64,000 bases of DNA from JAFLCL01 sp039809495 (GCA_039809495.1 JBDHVC010000018.1:1-64000); one strand, 5' to 3'; positions 8,560 through 18,243 are shown, counted from the first letter of the stretch. The notes: a model not told the origin generated them from the sequence alone. Numbers and translations are program-made.

Positions 8560-10350
8560 ATGACGGCAGGTTCCGAGAGGAGCGTGAAACGGCGGACGCG
8601 CAAGAGCGCATCGAGCCACTCCGCGCTCCGGGCCGGCGACGCGAGGCCCGCGACGGCGGAGCGAGGCGGCGGGGGGCTCGGATCCGGCGAGCGTGAGACG
8701 TCCGAGCCCGACAGGCTCGTCGGGACCACCCTCGCGGGGAAATACCGCCTCGAGGAGCTCCTCGGCGAGGGCGCGATGGGTCGCGTCTACCGTGCGCGCC
8801 ACGTCGGCCTCGACAGGCCCGTCGCGATCAAGGTGCTCCACGAGCGCTTGAGCGGCGAGGAGCGCGTCGAGAAGCGCTTTCATCGCGAGGCGCGCGCGGC
8901 GAGCCGGCTCTCCCACCCGAACTCCGTGCAGGTCCTCGACTTCGGGGCGACCGACGAGGGGATCCTGTTCATCGCGATGGAGCTGCTCGACGGCGAGGAT
9001 CTGCAGGTGATCCTCGATCACGACGCGCCGCTCTCGCCGCGCCGGATCGCGTCGATCCTGGGCCAGGCGCTCCACGCGCTCGACGAGGCCCACCACGTCG
9101 GGATCATCCATCGCGACTTCAAGCCCGAGAACATCGTGGTGAGCACCGATCGCGACGGGCACGACGTCGTGAAGGTCTGCGACTTCGGCATCGCCAAGAT
9201 CATGGACGGCGAGGGGCAGTCGATCACGGTCGACGGCTTCGTCTGCGGGACCCCGCAGTACATGGCGCCCGAGCAGGCGCGCGGCGAGGACATCGACCCA
9301 CGCCTCGATCTCTACGCGGCCGGCGTCGTCCTCTACCAGATGCTGGCCGGGGCGCCTCCCTTCACGGCCGACACGGCCCTCGGGATCATCACGAAGCACC
9401 TCACGGACGAGCCCGTCGCGCCCTCCGTCCGAAGACCGGAGCTCGGGATCCCCGAGGCGCTCGAGCACATCGCGCTCCGCGCGATGAGCAAGGCGCGCGC
9501 GGAGCGCTACGGCTCGGCGAAGGAGATGGCCGACGCGCTGGCGGCCGCGGTGCAGTCCCTCGGCCCGCTCGCGGACACGCGGCTCGGAGAGGGCGGGTTC
9601 GAGGAGCGCGCGCGAGCCGTGGAGCACGCGGCGACGCTCGAGGTGGCGCGCTCGACGCCCCCGGCGTCGCTCGCCGTGGGCGCGCGGTCACCTCGCTCGC
9701 GCGCCTGGCTCGGAGCGCTCGTCGTGCTGGCGCTCCTCGGCGCGATCGCCCTCTGGCTCTCGTCACGGCCGCGCCCGACGTCGCTGCCCGAGGACGCTCG
9801 CGCCGATCGCGCTCGCGGCGTGAGCGCGGAGCGGGCCACACAGGCGGGGCGTCGCGATCCGGCGTCGGCGCCCGAGGCGAGTCCGGCTCCTCCCGAGCCG
9901 CGCGTCGGCGACGAGCCCGCTCGGCTCGCGCCATCCACGCCAGCGACGGATCGCGCCGCCTCGCGCGATCGCGTGAGCCCGCCGCGAGCGCGTATGAGCA
10001 CCGAGCCTCACGAGGCCGAGCGCGCGGCGCCTCGCCCCGCACCTGCGACGACCGATCGCGGCTCGTCGACCGCCGCGCAGGCGTCGAGCGGCACGCCCGC
10101 CGAGCGCGCGTTCGAGCGGGGGCGAGCCGCCTTCATGGCGCAGGACGTCGAGGGCGCGATCAGCGCGTTCGAGGAGGCGGCGCGGCTCTCGCCGAGCGAC
10201 GCGAACGTCCAGAAGCAGCTCGGCCGCGCCTACATGCGGGCTGGGCAGCGCGATCGCGGCGTCGCGGCGTATCGGCGCTACCTCGAGCTCGATCCGAGCG
10301 CGCGCGATCGAGCCGTCGTCGAGTCGATCATCGCCGAGCACTCGCGGTGA
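8560..10350 (+). CDS. Membrane Ser/Thr protein kinase with extracytoplasmic TPR
   Basis: This is a 596-residue eukaryote-like kinase. It has a Gly-rich loop LGEGAMGRVY, ATP-anchoring Lys91 in AIKVLHE, catalytic Asp186 in HRDFKPENI, Asp208 in DFGIAK and an APEQ motif. The start at 8560 removes a long Arg-rich upstream extension and places a TACACT hexamer 8 bases away. After the kinase (about residues 60-320) comes one transmembrane helix near residues 382-400. A Pro/Ala/Arg-rich linker follows, then two TPR-like units (AERAFERGRAAFMAQ, LGRAYMRAGQRDRG). Kinase inside and TPR outside is the usual myxobacterial sensor-kinase layout. The FHA protein encoded divergently is a plausible partner. Confidence 0.92.
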   Translation: MTAGSERSVKRRTRKSASSHSALRAGDARPATAERGGGGLGSGERETSEPDRLVGTTLAGKYRLEELLGEGAMGRVYRARHVGLDRPVAIKVLHERLSGEERVEKRFHREARAASRLSHPNSVQVLDFGATDEGILFIAMELLDGEDLQVILDHDAPLSPRRIASILGQALHALDEAHHVGIIHRDFKPENIVVSTDRDGHDVVKVCDFGIAKIMDGEGQSITVDGFVCGTPQYMAPEQARGEDIDPRLDLYAAGVVLYQMLAGAPPFTADTALGIITKHLTDEPVAPSVRRPELGIPEALEHIALRAMSKARAERYGSAKEMADALAAAVQSLGPLADTRLGEGGFEERARAVEHAATLEVARSTPPASLAVGARSPRSRAWLGALVVLALLGAIALWLSSRPRPTSLPEDARADRARGVSAERATQAGRRDPASAPEASPAPPEPRVGDEPARLAPSTPATDRAASRDRVSPPRARMSTEPHEAERAAPRPAPATTDRGSSTAAQASSGTPAERAFERGRAAFMAQDVEGAISAFEEAARLSPSDANVQKQLGRAYMRAGQRDRGVAAYRRYLELDPSARDRAVVESIIAEHSR

Positions 10351-10387
10351 GGCGCGCCGAGCCTCTCGCCGCGCGCCCCGGCGCGCC
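10351..10387. terminator. GGCGCGCC pair after the kinase stop
   Basis: The 8-base palindrome GGCGCGCC occurs at 10351-10358, directly after the TGA, and again at 10380-10387. The copies can pair with each other across 21 bases or each fold alone. A terminator role is inferred from the convergent position. Confidence 0.35.
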
Positions 10388-10435
10388 GGAGGCCAGCGAA
10401 GAGGCCGCGTGAATCAGCTCGACCGATCCCTGCCC

Positions 10436-11488
10436 TCAGCGCACGCGGACGGTGAGCCGATACGGAGCGCAGCTCCCGGCCCACGTCGCGGAGTGGACGC
10501 GCACGAGGAGGGTGCCGTCGTCGTCCGTGTTGAAGATGCCTCGGTCGCAGTCGGTGTCGAGCTGGACCATCTCGGAGGCGCTCCCCGAGGCGGCGCTCGC
10601 GCAGCCGCGGCCGTAGGTGTTGTCCGACGAGCCCATGTTGCAGGTGCTGTTGTCGGTGTTGTCGCCGCAGACGTAGTACGCGGCGAGATCGTAGTCGCTG
10701 CCGACCGGCACGTCGGCGAGCGTCACGGTGATCAGGGGGTTCCCCCCGTCCGTGCCGTCGACGATCGGGAACGCGTACCAGTCCTCGTCTCGCGCCGCGT
10801 GGAGGTTGGCGCTCAAGATGACGTCGGGCGGATCGTCGGCGTCGTTCAGCCTCGTCTGCGGGGAGGCGGTGGTGCCCGTGTCGTTCGGCTCGTAGCGATC
10901 GGGCGTGCAGGCGCAGCGGCCGTCCGTGCACGTCGCGCCCAGGCTGCACGAGCCGCAGTCGAGCGCGTGACCGCAGCCGTCGTCCGGCGCGCCGCAGGTG
11001 TACATCATCGACTCGCAGGTCCGCGCCGTGCAGACGCACGCCGCGCCGTCACGTCGGAAGGGTGGCGTGCAGCTCCACGCGCAGCGGCCATCCATGCCGC
11101 AGCTCGCGGTCGCGTTGGCGGGCGCGCTGCACGCCTCGCCGCAGCCGAGGCGACAGCCGTTCGCGGGATCGTTCGCGAGATCCGTGACGCAGCCGGCACC
11201 GCAGGCGTGCTCGCCCGTCGGGCACGTCGTCGCGCCGCCATCGCGGGCCGCGCCGCCATCGCGGGCCGCGCCACCGTCGCGACCAGCGCCGCCCGCGTCT
11301 CTTCGCGGCTCGACGTCCCCGTCCATGCCGCTCGAGCCGTCGCGGCCGACCCCTCCGTCCCTCGTGGCGGCGTCTCCCCCCGAAGGCACGCTCGAGCCGC
11401 CCTCGGCGCACCCGAACACCCCACCGCCCAGCGCCCCGAGGGCGAGGGCGATCAGCGAAGCACGACGCACGATCCCGAAGGCCATCAT
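10436..11488 (-). CDS. Cys-rich lipoprotein with C-terminal PPC-like domain
   Basis: A 350-residue predicted outer-surface lipoprotein. The signal peptide ends in the lipobox GGVFGC at about residue 27. Next come an Asp/Gly/Arg linker with ARDGGA repeats and a Cys-rich block (CPTGEHACGAGC, CRLGCGEAC, CTARTCESM, CGSCSLGATC), probably disulphide-bonded. The C-terminal 130 residues resemble a pre-peptidase (PPC) domain (YEPNDTGTTASP, DEDWYAF, GTLLVRV). Such proteins are abundant in myxobacteria and mostly have no known function. The ATG overlaps the upstream gene's stop (ATGA), so it is translationally coupled as the last gene of a three-gene operon. Confidence 0.88.
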   Translation of the reverse strand: MMAFGIVRRASLIALALGALGGGVFGCAEGGSSVPSGGDAATRDGGVGRDGSSGMDGDVEPRRDAGGAGRDGGAARDGGAARDGGATTCPTGEHACGAGCVTDLANDPANGCRLGCGEACSAPANATASCGMDGRCAWSCTPPFRRDGAACVCTARTCESMMYTCGAPDDGCGHALDCGSCSLGATCTDGRCACTPDRYEPNDTGTTASPQTRLNDADDPPDVILSANLHAARDEDWYAFPIVDGTDGGNPLITVTLADVPVGSDYDLAAYYVCGDNTDNSTCNMGSSDNTYGRGCASAASGSASEMVQLDTDCDRGIFNTDDDGTLLVRVHSATWAGSCAPYRLTVRVR

Positions 11489-12429
11489 CCTTCGATCGTG
11501 TCGGGCGGCGCGCTCGAACGCAACGCGCGCGGGGCGTCGGCGGCGCTCGCCGCGGATTCCTCGGGGATCGTGCCGCTCGCCTCCTCGGACGCGGGGGCTC
11601 GAGCCACGCGCCTCGCGAGCGCGCGGGCGCGGCGGGCGCCGAAGCGCGCGAGGATCGCGAGGAGCTCGGGATCGAGCGCCTCGAGCTCGGCGCGCGCGTC
11701 CTCGTCACGTCCGAGCGCCTCGAGGCAGACGGCGCGGACGACGCGCACGTCGTCGAGGAGCCCCGTGTCGTCGTCCTTCACGCCGTCGAGGACGTGGTCG
11801 AGCCCCACGAGCGCCGCCTCCGCCTCGCCTCGCTCGACGAGGAGCATGCGACGCAGGAGCTCGATCCGCGCGTCGATGTCCGGCTCGCTGGGGGGCCGAT
11901 GCGCGCGGAGGGTCGCCTCGGCGTCGTCGTAGCGCTCCGCGGAGAATTGCGCGACCGCCTTGGCGTGCCGCACGACGCCGCGCCGCGCCGGATCGAGCTC
12001 GTCGAGCTTGACGCGGGAGAGGACGTCGCACGCCTCCGCCGCGCGTCCGCTCGCGTCGAGGAGCTCCGCGAGCAGCACCGAGAGGTGCGCCTGCCGGACG
12101 CGCAGGCGCGGCCCCAAGCGCGCCGCGCTCCTCAGCGCCTCGCGCGCCTCCTGGATCGCGGCGGGCCGCCTCGCGTCGTCGAAGACCGCGGCCTCCCACC
12201 GGTCCCACTCCGCCTCGTTCCTCCTCCGCTCCCTCCGGATCCGAACGACGTCGGCGGCCCAGAGCAGCGCCACGAAGAGCGCGATCGGCACCATCCACGC
12301 GCCGTGGCCGAAGTAGGCGAGCCCTTGGTAGAGCAGCCACGCGAAGAGCGCGACCGCGACGACGCGGACGAAGGTCCAGAAGGGGCCTCGACCGAAGCCG
12401 TTGGCGAGGAAGGAGGAGAGTGCGGACAT
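11485..12429 (-). CDS. Membrane-anchored TPR-like protein, function unknown
   Basis: A 314-residue protein. Two hydrophobic segments (FVRVVAVALFAWLLYQGLAYF and WMVPIALFVALLWAADVV) lie within residues 18-65 and form a membrane hairpin. An Arg-rich cytoplasmic junction RIRRERRRNE follows. The rest is helical with TPR-like spacing (EAREALRSAARLGPRL, LLAELLDASGRAAEACDVL, LLRRMLLVERGEAEAALVGL). It ends in a low-complexity tail. It sits 30 bases after the polytopic membrane protein gene and overlaps the lipoprotein gene. I infer a scaffold role for an envelope assembly, without direct evidence. Confidence 0.8.
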   Translation of the reverse strand: MSALSSFLANGFGRGPFWTFVRVVAVALFAWLLYQGLAYFGHGAWMVPIALFVALLWAADVVRIRRERRRNEAEWDRWEAAVFDDARRPAAIQEAREALRSAARLGPRLRVRQAHLSVLLAELLDASGRAAEACDVLSRVKLDELDPARRGVVRHAKAVAQFSAERYDDAEATLRAHRPPSEPDIDARIELLRRMLLVERGEAEAALVGLDHVLDGVKDDDTGLLDDVRVVRAVCLEALGRDEDARAELEALDPELLAILARFGARRARALARRVARAPASEEASGTIPEESAASAADAPRALRSSAPPDTIEG

Positions 12430-12459
12430 GACGTGGCTCGGATCGCGCTCGACAGCGTA

Positions 12460-14676
12460 TCAACTCGCGCGTTCGGTGCCTCCCCGGCGCCTCGAGGCTC
12501 GCTCGCGCGCGGCGGCGAGGGCGATCCCGAGCGCGACGGCGAGGCCCACGCCATACCCCCGCTGCCAGCCGACGATGGCGCGGAGCTCGGAGCGCCCTCG
12601 AGGCAGGGAGAGCAGGATGAAGCCGGGCGCGGCGAGGCGCGGGCGCTCGATCGGTCGACCGTCGACGGTGACCCTCCAGCTCGGCGACGCCGTGACGCGC
12701 AGGACGACGTCGATGGGCCCCTCGGAGGTGATCGTCGCTTCGATCCGGCCGGGCTCGAGCGAGCGCTCCTCGACGTCCACGCGGCCGAGCTCGCAGGGCT
12801 CGGCGCGCGGCTCGACGCGGAGCGCTCCTTTCGCGGTGACGAGCTCGACGAAGCGGTGGGGATCGAGCAAGCGGCTCGCGCGCTCGGGGGCCTCGAGCGC
12901 CTCGAAGAGGCGCGCGCGCAGCGCCGCGTCGCTCGCGCTCCAGCGCTCCGTCACGCAGCCGACGCCCACGAGGTCCGACCCGGTGTCGCGCTCGAGGACG
13001 TGGAGCGGGCCGAGCGCGGCGATCGCGTGGAATCCCGGCCACGAGGCGGCGCTCGACGCGACGCCGTAGCGGACGCCGAGCGCCTCGGCGCGCGCGCCGC
13101 CGCCGGGCTGCTCGGGGGCGAGGTAGGCCCCGGCGGCCCACTCGATGCCGACGTGCGCGCCGAGCGCGGCGGTGTTCGCGATCGGCAGGCGCGTCGCGAG
13201 GATCAGCGCGTCCAGGTCCACGCACTGGCCCGCGAAGCCGCGATCGTTCGTGTCGTACCAGAGCCGCCCGCGCGTGAGCGCGCCGAGCGCGCGGCGCACG
13301 GCGGCGGCGTCGTAGCCGGGAGGGGTCTCCTCGCCGCAGGGCGCGGCGTCACGGCGCGCGAGGGCCTGGTCGATCGCGCGCGCGGAGGCGATGCGCTCGC
13401 GCAGCGCGGGCCCGAGGACGAGCGCGACCGAGAGCGCGAGGACGCTCGCCACGAGCCGCGCGGAGGGACGCGCTCGGCCCATGAGCGCGCCCTCGAGGCG
13501 TGCGCTCGACTCCTCGAGCGCGACGACGATCGCGAGCGGGGCGGCGAGCTGGACGAGCGCCGCGACGCGGAGCGGCTGGAGGACGGCGAGCAGCGCACGC
13601 CCGAGCGCGCCCGCGTGGAGGATCGTCTGCCCGCTCACCGAGAGCGTGACGACGATCGCGAGCGCGGCGCGGGCGCTCGGCCGCTTGGCTTGGAGCGCGA
13701 GGGCGAGCGCCGCGACGGCGGCGAGCCACGTCACGACCGGGGCGCGCCCCTCGTCGAGCAGCCACCCGTCGAGGAGGAGCGGCTCGAGCCGCGAGAGCGG
13801 GAAGCCGAGGTGACGCCACGCCATCCCGCTCGGCCAGCCGAAGGGGACGCCGAGCTGCGTGAGGCCGGGGCCGTAGAGCGCGAGCGCGGAGGCGAGGATC
13901 GCGGCCGTGGCGCGCGCGGCGCGCGCGAGGCGAGCCCGATCGCGCGTCGCGACGAGGATCGAGGGCCAGAGCACGGCGAGGGTCGCGACGGCGATCTGCG
14001 GATGCGCGAGCACGAGGAGCACGCCGAGCGCGACCGCGGGGGCGGCGCGTCGCCCGAGGACGACGGCCGCGACGAACACGGTGGCGATCGGCATCGCGAC
14101 CACCTGCGAGACGAGGCCGATCGAGAAGAACGACTCGAGGCCTCCGACGAAGCCGTTGTAGGGAGCGATCCAGCTCGTCGCGAGCCCTCCGAGGAGCGCG
14201 TACGCCGGGCGCGCGCGCGCCCAGAGGAGCGAGCCGGTCAGAGCGAGCGGGACGGCGATCACCCCGAGGAGGCCGAGGAGGTTCGTCGCCTCGAGCGCGC
14301 TCGCGCCGAGCGCGATGAAGAGCGCGATGAGCAGCGTGCCGAGCGGCGGGTAGTGGATCGCGTACGGAAACCCCCCGAGGAAGCTCGTGATCCAGCCCCG
14401 CGCGAGCGCTCCCTCGGCGAGCTCTTGGCCGACGCGCGCGTGGGTGAGCGCGTCGCCGAAGACGCGCCCGGGGTGGAGCACGCCGAGCGTGATCGCCGGC
14501 GCGAGCCCGGCGAGGAGGAGCGCGAGCACGAGCGCTCGCTCGCGCGCGCTCGAGGGCGTCGCGAAGGCTCGGGGCGGGGCCTCGAGGGCCGCCCCTCGCG
14601 CCGAGGAGCGCTCGGCGCGCGCGACGGCGAGCGCCACGAAGAGGAGGCCGACGGCCGAGAGCCCGAGGATCGTCAT
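12460..14676 (-). CDS. Large polytopic membrane protein, GT-C-glycosyltransferase-like
   Basis: A 738-residue protein with roughly a dozen hydrophobic segments in its first 500 residues. Between the second and third segments is an acidic loop (HPGRVFGDALTHARV) like those that carry the catalytic Asp in GT-C enzymes. The C-terminal 230 residues form an extracytoplasmic beta-rich domain (SPSWRVTVDGRP, GFILLSLPRGRSELRAIVGW) like the accessory domain of YfhO-type proteins, followed by a last helix. Transfer of a sugar or other group to an envelope component is inferred. An undecaprenyl-linked or lipid substrate is possible. It is the first gene of a minus-strand operon; GGGAGCGG precedes the ATG. 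Confidence 0.75.
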   Translation of the reverse strand: MTILGLSAVGLLFVALAVARAERSSARGAALEAPPRAFATPSSARERALVLALLLAGLAPAITLGVLHPGRVFGDALTHARVGQELAEGALARGWITSFLGGFPYAIHYPPLGTLLIALFIALGASALEATNLLGLLGVIAVPLALTGSLLWARARPAYALLGGLATSWIAPYNGFVGGLESFFSIGLVSQVVAMPIATVFVAAVVLGRRAAPAVALGVLLVLAHPQIAVATLAVLWPSILVATRDRARLARAARATAAILASALALYGPGLTQLGVPFGWPSGMAWRHLGFPLSRLEPLLLDGWLLDEGRAPVVTWLAAVAALALALQAKRPSARAALAIVVTLSVSGQTILHAGALGRALLAVLQPLRVAALVQLAAPLAIVVALEESSARLEGALMGRARPSARLVASVLALSVALVLGPALRERIASARAIDQALARRDAAPCGEETPPGYDAAAVRRALGALTRGRLWYDTNDRGFAGQCVDLDALILATRLPIANTAALGAHVGIEWAAGAYLAPEQPGGGARAEALGVRYGVASSAASWPGFHAIAALGPLHVLERDTGSDLVGVGCVTERWSASDAALRARLFEALEAPERASRLLDPHRFVELVTAKGALRVEPRAEPCELGRVDVEERSLEPGRIEATITSEGPIDVVLRVTASPSWRVTVDGRPIERPRLAAPGFILLSLPRGRSELRAIVGWQRGYGVGLAVALGIALAAARERASRRRGGTERAS

Positions 14677-14802
14677 CCGCCCGCTCCCGGGGCGACGCCT
14701 TCGTGGTAGAGGGGCCTCGTGCTCGCCCTCCCGCGAACGACGATGTCCCGAAAGAGGCCACGGCGCGCGTCCAGCATCTCGGACACCCTATCAGGGGTCG
14801 CG

Positions 14803-15225
14803 GTGGGCGCGTGGCGCCGCTCGCTCCTCGCCGCCCTCCCGCTCGCGCTCCTCGCCTGCTCGAGCGCGCCCTCGTCCGGGGAGCTTCGCGAGTGGCGCCC
14901 GAGCGACCACCAGGTGCCCGAGGGGCTCGACGAGGCCGAGGCGTCCGCGACGGCGCCCCCGCCCGATCCCGGCGAGGCGCTCTACGCCACGCACTGCGCC
15001 GGCTGCCACGGGGCGGGGGGCGCCGGAGATGGCCCCGAGGCGCCGCCGATGGCGCGTGTCCCGAGCTTCGACGATCCCCGCATCGCGGCGCTCGACGACG
15101 CGGCGATTGGGCGGGCGATCCTCGAAGGCCGAGGGGGCTTCATGCCGAGCTTCCGAGGGCGGATCTCCCCCTCGGGCGTCGAGGCGATCGTGAGGCACGT
15201 TCGGCGCCTCGTGCGCGCGCGCTGA
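14803..15225 (+). CDS. Cytochrome c lipoprotein
   Basis: A single-haem cytochrome c, probably an electron carrier anchored to a membrane on the periplasmic side. With the GTG at 14803 the protein is 140 residues. Its signal RRSLLAALPLALLAC gives a lipidated Cys, followed by a short acidic linker. The haem motif is CAGCHG, and the distal ligand is probably the Met in GGFMPSF. This start gives a normal-length lipoprotein signal peptide, and AGGGG lies 5 bases before it. Upstream in-frame starts at 14743 (ATG) and 14719 (GTG) would add a Ser/Arg-rich extension. The partner oxidoreductase is not encoded nearby. Confidence 0.85.
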   Translation: MGAWRRSLLAALPLALLACSSAPSSGELREWRPSDHQVPEGLDEAEASATAPPPDPGEALYATHCAGCHGAGGAGDGPEAPPMARVPSFDDPRIAALDDAAIGRAILEGRGGFMPSFRGRISPSGVEAIVRHVRRLVRAR

Positions 15226-15266
15226 CGGCGCGGGCGCGCCGGTTCGGCGGGCCGTGAGGCGCGCTC

Positions 15267-16472
15267 TCAGCGAAGCGCCGCCGACCCCACGCAGAGCAGC
15301 GCGCTCGCGGCGCAGGCGCCGATGACGAGCAGGAGGGCGACGATCCCGACGCCGATCGGGATCCACGCGCTCGGCGAGCCCTGCGGCGCGGGGGGCGCTC
15401 GTCGCGCCACGTCGCGGGCGAGCGCCGCGTCCTCGGCGCGCTCGAGCGCGTCGCCGCGAGGGGGTGAGCGCGACGGATCGAAGAGCGCGGTCGCCTGAAA
15501 CGCCTCTGGCGTCGTGCGCGGCGCGGACGACGACGCGAGGGGGCGGATCGAGGGCGCCGCGGGCGAAGGGCGCATCGAGCCCATCGCGCTCGGCGAGGGG
15601 GGCGCGAGCGCCCACTCCGCCTCTTCGAGCAGCGCCCGCGCGGCCTCCCCGTCCGCGGGGCGCTCGTCGGGGCTCTTCGCGATCAGGCAGAGGACCACGG
15701 CGTCGAGGGTCGGCGAGAGCCCTGGGACGACCGACGAGGGCGGCGTGGGCGCCTCGCCGAGCGCGGCGGCGAGGACCCGCGCGACGTTGTCGTAGGGGAA
15801 GACGACCCGCCCCGTGAGCGCCTCGTAGAGGCTCGCGCCGAGCGCGTAGACGTCCGCGCGCGCGTCGACGCTCGAGCTGCGAGCCTGCTCCGGGGCGAGG
15901 TACCAGAGCGTGCCCAGGGTGAGCTGCCCCTGCGTCCGCTTCTCGCCGTGCAGGAGGCGCGCGATGCCGAAGTCGCTGATCTTCGCGATCTCCTCGGTGC
16001 TGGCGCCCGCGCTCTGTCGGACGATCATGACGTTCGCGGGCTTGACGTCGCGGTGGACGATGCCGCGCCGGTGGGCGTGGCCGAGCCCCGCGGCGACCTG
16101 CTTCGCGAGCCGCACGGCGCGCGCGGGAGCGAGCCGACCCTCCCGCCGCAGGATCGAGGCCAGGGTCTCGCCGCCCTCGACGAGCTCCATCACGATGGCC
16201 CAGGCGTCCCCCGCGCCGACGAAGTCGTGGACGGTGACGACGTGCGGGTGGTTGAGCTGCGCCATCGCCTGCGCCTCTTGGCGGAAGCGGCCCGCGACGT
16301 GGGGATCGTGGATGAATTCCGAGTGGAGGAGCTTGAGGGCGACGGGGCGCCCGAGCACGGTGTCGAGCCCCGCGTAGACGGCGCCGTTGCCACCCGAGCC
16401 CAGGTGCGACGTGATGACGTACTTGCCGATCTGCGTACCGGGCGGGAGCGGCGGGCGCTGAGAAGGGAACAC
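15267..16472 (-). CDS. Ser/Thr protein kinase with C-terminal membrane anchor
   Basis: A 401-residue kinase with all catalytic residues: loop LGSGGNGAVY, Lys47 in VALKLLH, Asp142 in HRDVKPANVM, Asp167 in DFGIAR and the APEQAR motif. A Ser/Pro/Ala linker (about residues 290-370) leads to one C-terminal transmembrane segment (WIPIGVGIVALLLVIGACAASALL). Almost nothing lies outside the membrane, so it probably responds through partners. I chose the GTG at 16472 because TACCCT lies 8 bases upstream and because a longer version from 16544 would add an Arg-rich tail with no family counterpart. It is convergent with the cytochrome c gene. Confidence 0.9.
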   Translation of the reverse strand: MFPSQRPPLPPGTQIGKYVITSHLGSGGNGAVYAGLDTVLGRPVALKLLHSEFIHDPHVAGRFRQEAQAMAQLNHPHVVTVHDFVGAGDAWAIVMELVEGGETLASILRREGRLAPARAVRLAKQVAAGLGHAHRRGIVHRDVKPANVMIVRQSAGASTEEIAKISDFGIARLLHGEKRTQGQLTLGTLWYLAPEQARSSSVDARADVYALGASLYEALTGRVVFPYDNVARVLAAALGEAPTPPSSVVPGLSPTLDAVVLCLIAKSPDERPADGEAARALLEEAEWALAPPSPSAMGSMRPSPAAPSIRPLASSSAPRTTPEAFQATALFDPSRSPPRGDALERAEDAALARDVARRAPPAPQGSPSAWIPIGVGIVALLLVIGACAASALLCVGSAALR

Positions 16473-16749
16473 CGCCCGCGAGGGTAGCCGAGAGCACGCC
16501 GAGCGTGCGAGCGTTCGCCGCTCGGATGCTCGCTCGGTCCTCACACAACGAACGCGTCGAGCGGGCTCGCGCGGTCCCTGATCCGCGGGAGGGGTTGCCC
16601 AGCGCTCCTCCCTCCCGCGGGGTGAATCGGCGTGAGCCTCCCTCCCGCCGAGCCAGCGCGCCGCGGCGAGGCGGATCCGATCGAGCGAGGCGCGCCGTCG
16701 GTCGAGGCCTGGCGATCGACCCTCGCCGTGACCCGTGGGCTCTCGCCTG
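16473..16749. other. Divergent intergenic region
   Basis: This 277-base gap separates the kinase (minus) and a membrane protein (plus). It holds TACCCT for the kinase and two copies of CCTCCCTCCCGC near 16610 and 16638. I see no gene in it. Confidence 0.5.
16481..16486 (-). promoter_or_regulatory. -10-like TACCCT before kinase GTG
   Basis: On the minus strand TACCCT ends 8 bases before the GTG at 16472, with no Shine-Dalgarno. It supports the shorter kinase start. Confidence 0.4.
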
Positions 16750-18243
16750 ATGCTCCCGCGTAGCTCGAAGGAGCGCCGCGGGCGCCCGATCGAGCGGCTC
16801 GCGCGCGTCGCGCCGCTCCTCTCCGCGACCGCGGTCGGGGCGCTCGCGTGGTCGGGGCGGGGCTACACGGCCGACGACGCGTTCATCGCGGGCCGCTACG
16901 CCCTCCGGATCGCGTCGGGCGCCGGCTACACGTTCCGAGACGGCCCGCCGACGGACGGCGTGACGGGCCCGGCGCTCCTCGCGATCGAGGTGCCCGCCGC
17001 GTGGCTCGGGCTCGATCCGGTCCTCGCCTCGAAGCTGCTCGGGGCCTGCCTCGTCGCCGCCGCGGCCGCGCTCGTCACGGCGCGGCTCCGGCGCCGCGCG
17101 ACGGGGACGCTCGCGAGCGTCCTCGCCCCCCTCGGCTTCCTCGCGTCGGGCGCGCTCGCGATGCACGCACAGTCCGGGCTCGAGACCGGGCTCGCGACCT
17201 TCCTCGTCACGGTCGGAGGGCTCGGGGCGACCTCGAGCGCGCGCGGCGCTCGCGCGGGTCGCGCCGCGAGCCTCGCGCTCGCCGCCATGCTCCTCCTCGT
17301 GCCCTGGCTCCGCCCCGAGCTCGTCCCGCTCACGCTCGCGCTCGGCGCGCTCCACGCGGTCCGCGCGAGCGGACGAGCGCGGCGCCTTCGAGCGCTCTTC
17401 GTGGCGGGGCTCTTCGTCCTCGGGCTCGCGTCGGTCATCCTCTTTCGCCTCGCGCTCTTCGGCGATCCGGTCCCGCTCTCCGCGCGCGCCAAGCCCTCGG
17501 ATCTCGGGAACGGCGCGGGCTACGTGCTCGTCGCGCTCGCCGTGCTCCTCGGGCCGCTGCTCCTCCCGATCCTCGAGGTCGCGCGGCGCTCGCGCCGCGA
17601 CGCGCGGCTCGTGCTCGCGCTCTCGGTCGCGCCGCTCACCGTCTTGCTCGCGGGCGGCGACTGGATGCCCGGCGGGCGGCTGCTCGTGCCGGTCGTCCCG
17701 CTCGCGCTGATGCTCGCGGCGAGCGGCCTCGCCCGCTGGCTCGGGACCCACCGCGCGAAGCTCGTCGTCTCGCTCGGCGCCTGCCTCGCGCTGCTCCCGC
17801 AGCTCGCGCTCACGCTCCTCGTCCTCGCCCAGGCCGACGACGTGGCGCGCTCGCGCCGCGGCCCCGGCGCGGAGCTGCGGGCGCTGCTCGATCGCGAGGC
17901 GCGCGTCGTCGCGCTCGTCGACGTCGGCTTCCTCGCCTACCGCGCGCGGTTCACGCCGATCGATCTCGCGGGCGTCACCAGCCCGGAGATCGGGACACGC
18001 CCCGGGGGGCACTGCGCCAAGCCGGTCACCCTCGACGATCTGCTCGCGCGCGACGTCGACACCCTCGTCCTGCACTCGAGCGTCGAGCCGCGCGTGATCG
18101 ACGGCGCGATCCACGCGCTGCGCGGCCACCCCGTCGAGCGCGCGCTCGCGAGCGATCCCCGCCTCTCGGAGCTCTTCACGGTGACGACGGTCGTGCGCTA
18201 CGCGCGCGGCTACGACTACGTCGTGCTCCGCCGAACTCCGTAG
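16750..18243 (+). CDS. GT-C-type membrane glycosyltransferase-like protein
   Basis: A 497-residue polytopic protein. The first extracytoplasmic loop reads GYTADDAFIAGRYALR, followed by GYTFRDGPPTDGVTG. This matches the DDAFI motif of GT-C enzymes such as mycobacterial AftB-like arabinosyltransferases, where the acidic pair is catalytic. About ten hydrophobic segments follow. The C-terminal soluble part has IDLAGVTSPEIGTRPGGHC and ends YDYVVLRRTP, also typical of this group. The likely role is adding a sugar from a polyprenyl donor to an envelope glycan; donor and acceptor are unknown. The ATG at 16750 follows an in-frame GTG at 16735, and neither has a strong ribosome site. Confidence 0.78.
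   Translation: MLPRSSKERRGRPIERLARVAPLLSATAVGALAWSGRGYTADDAFIAGRYALRIASGAGYTFRDGPPTDGVTGPALLAIEVPAAWLGLDPVLASKLLGACLVAAAAALVTARLRRRATGTLASVLAPLGFLASGALAMHAQSGLETGLATFLVTVGGLGATSSARGARAGRAASLALAAMLLLVPWLRPELVPLTLALGALHAVRASGRARRLRALFVAGLFVLGLASVILFRLALFGDPVPLSARAKPSDLGNGAGYVLVALAVLLGPLLLPILEVARRSRRDARLVLALSVAPLTVLLAGGDWMPGGRLLVPVVPLALMLAASGLARWLGTHRAKLVVSLGACLALLPQLALTLLVLAQADDVARSRRGPGAELRALLDREARVVALVDVGFLAYRARFTPIDLAGVTSPEIGTRPGGHCAKPVTLDDLLARDVDTLVLHSSVEPRVIDGAIHALRGHPVERALASDPRLSELFTVTTVVRYARGYDYVVLRRTP

Noticed and set aside
11794..14709. A 971-residue open frame on the plus strand opposite the membrane-protein operon
   Set aside because: The minus strand has clear transmembrane segments and coupled starts, while this frame is a highly charged low-complexity shadow.
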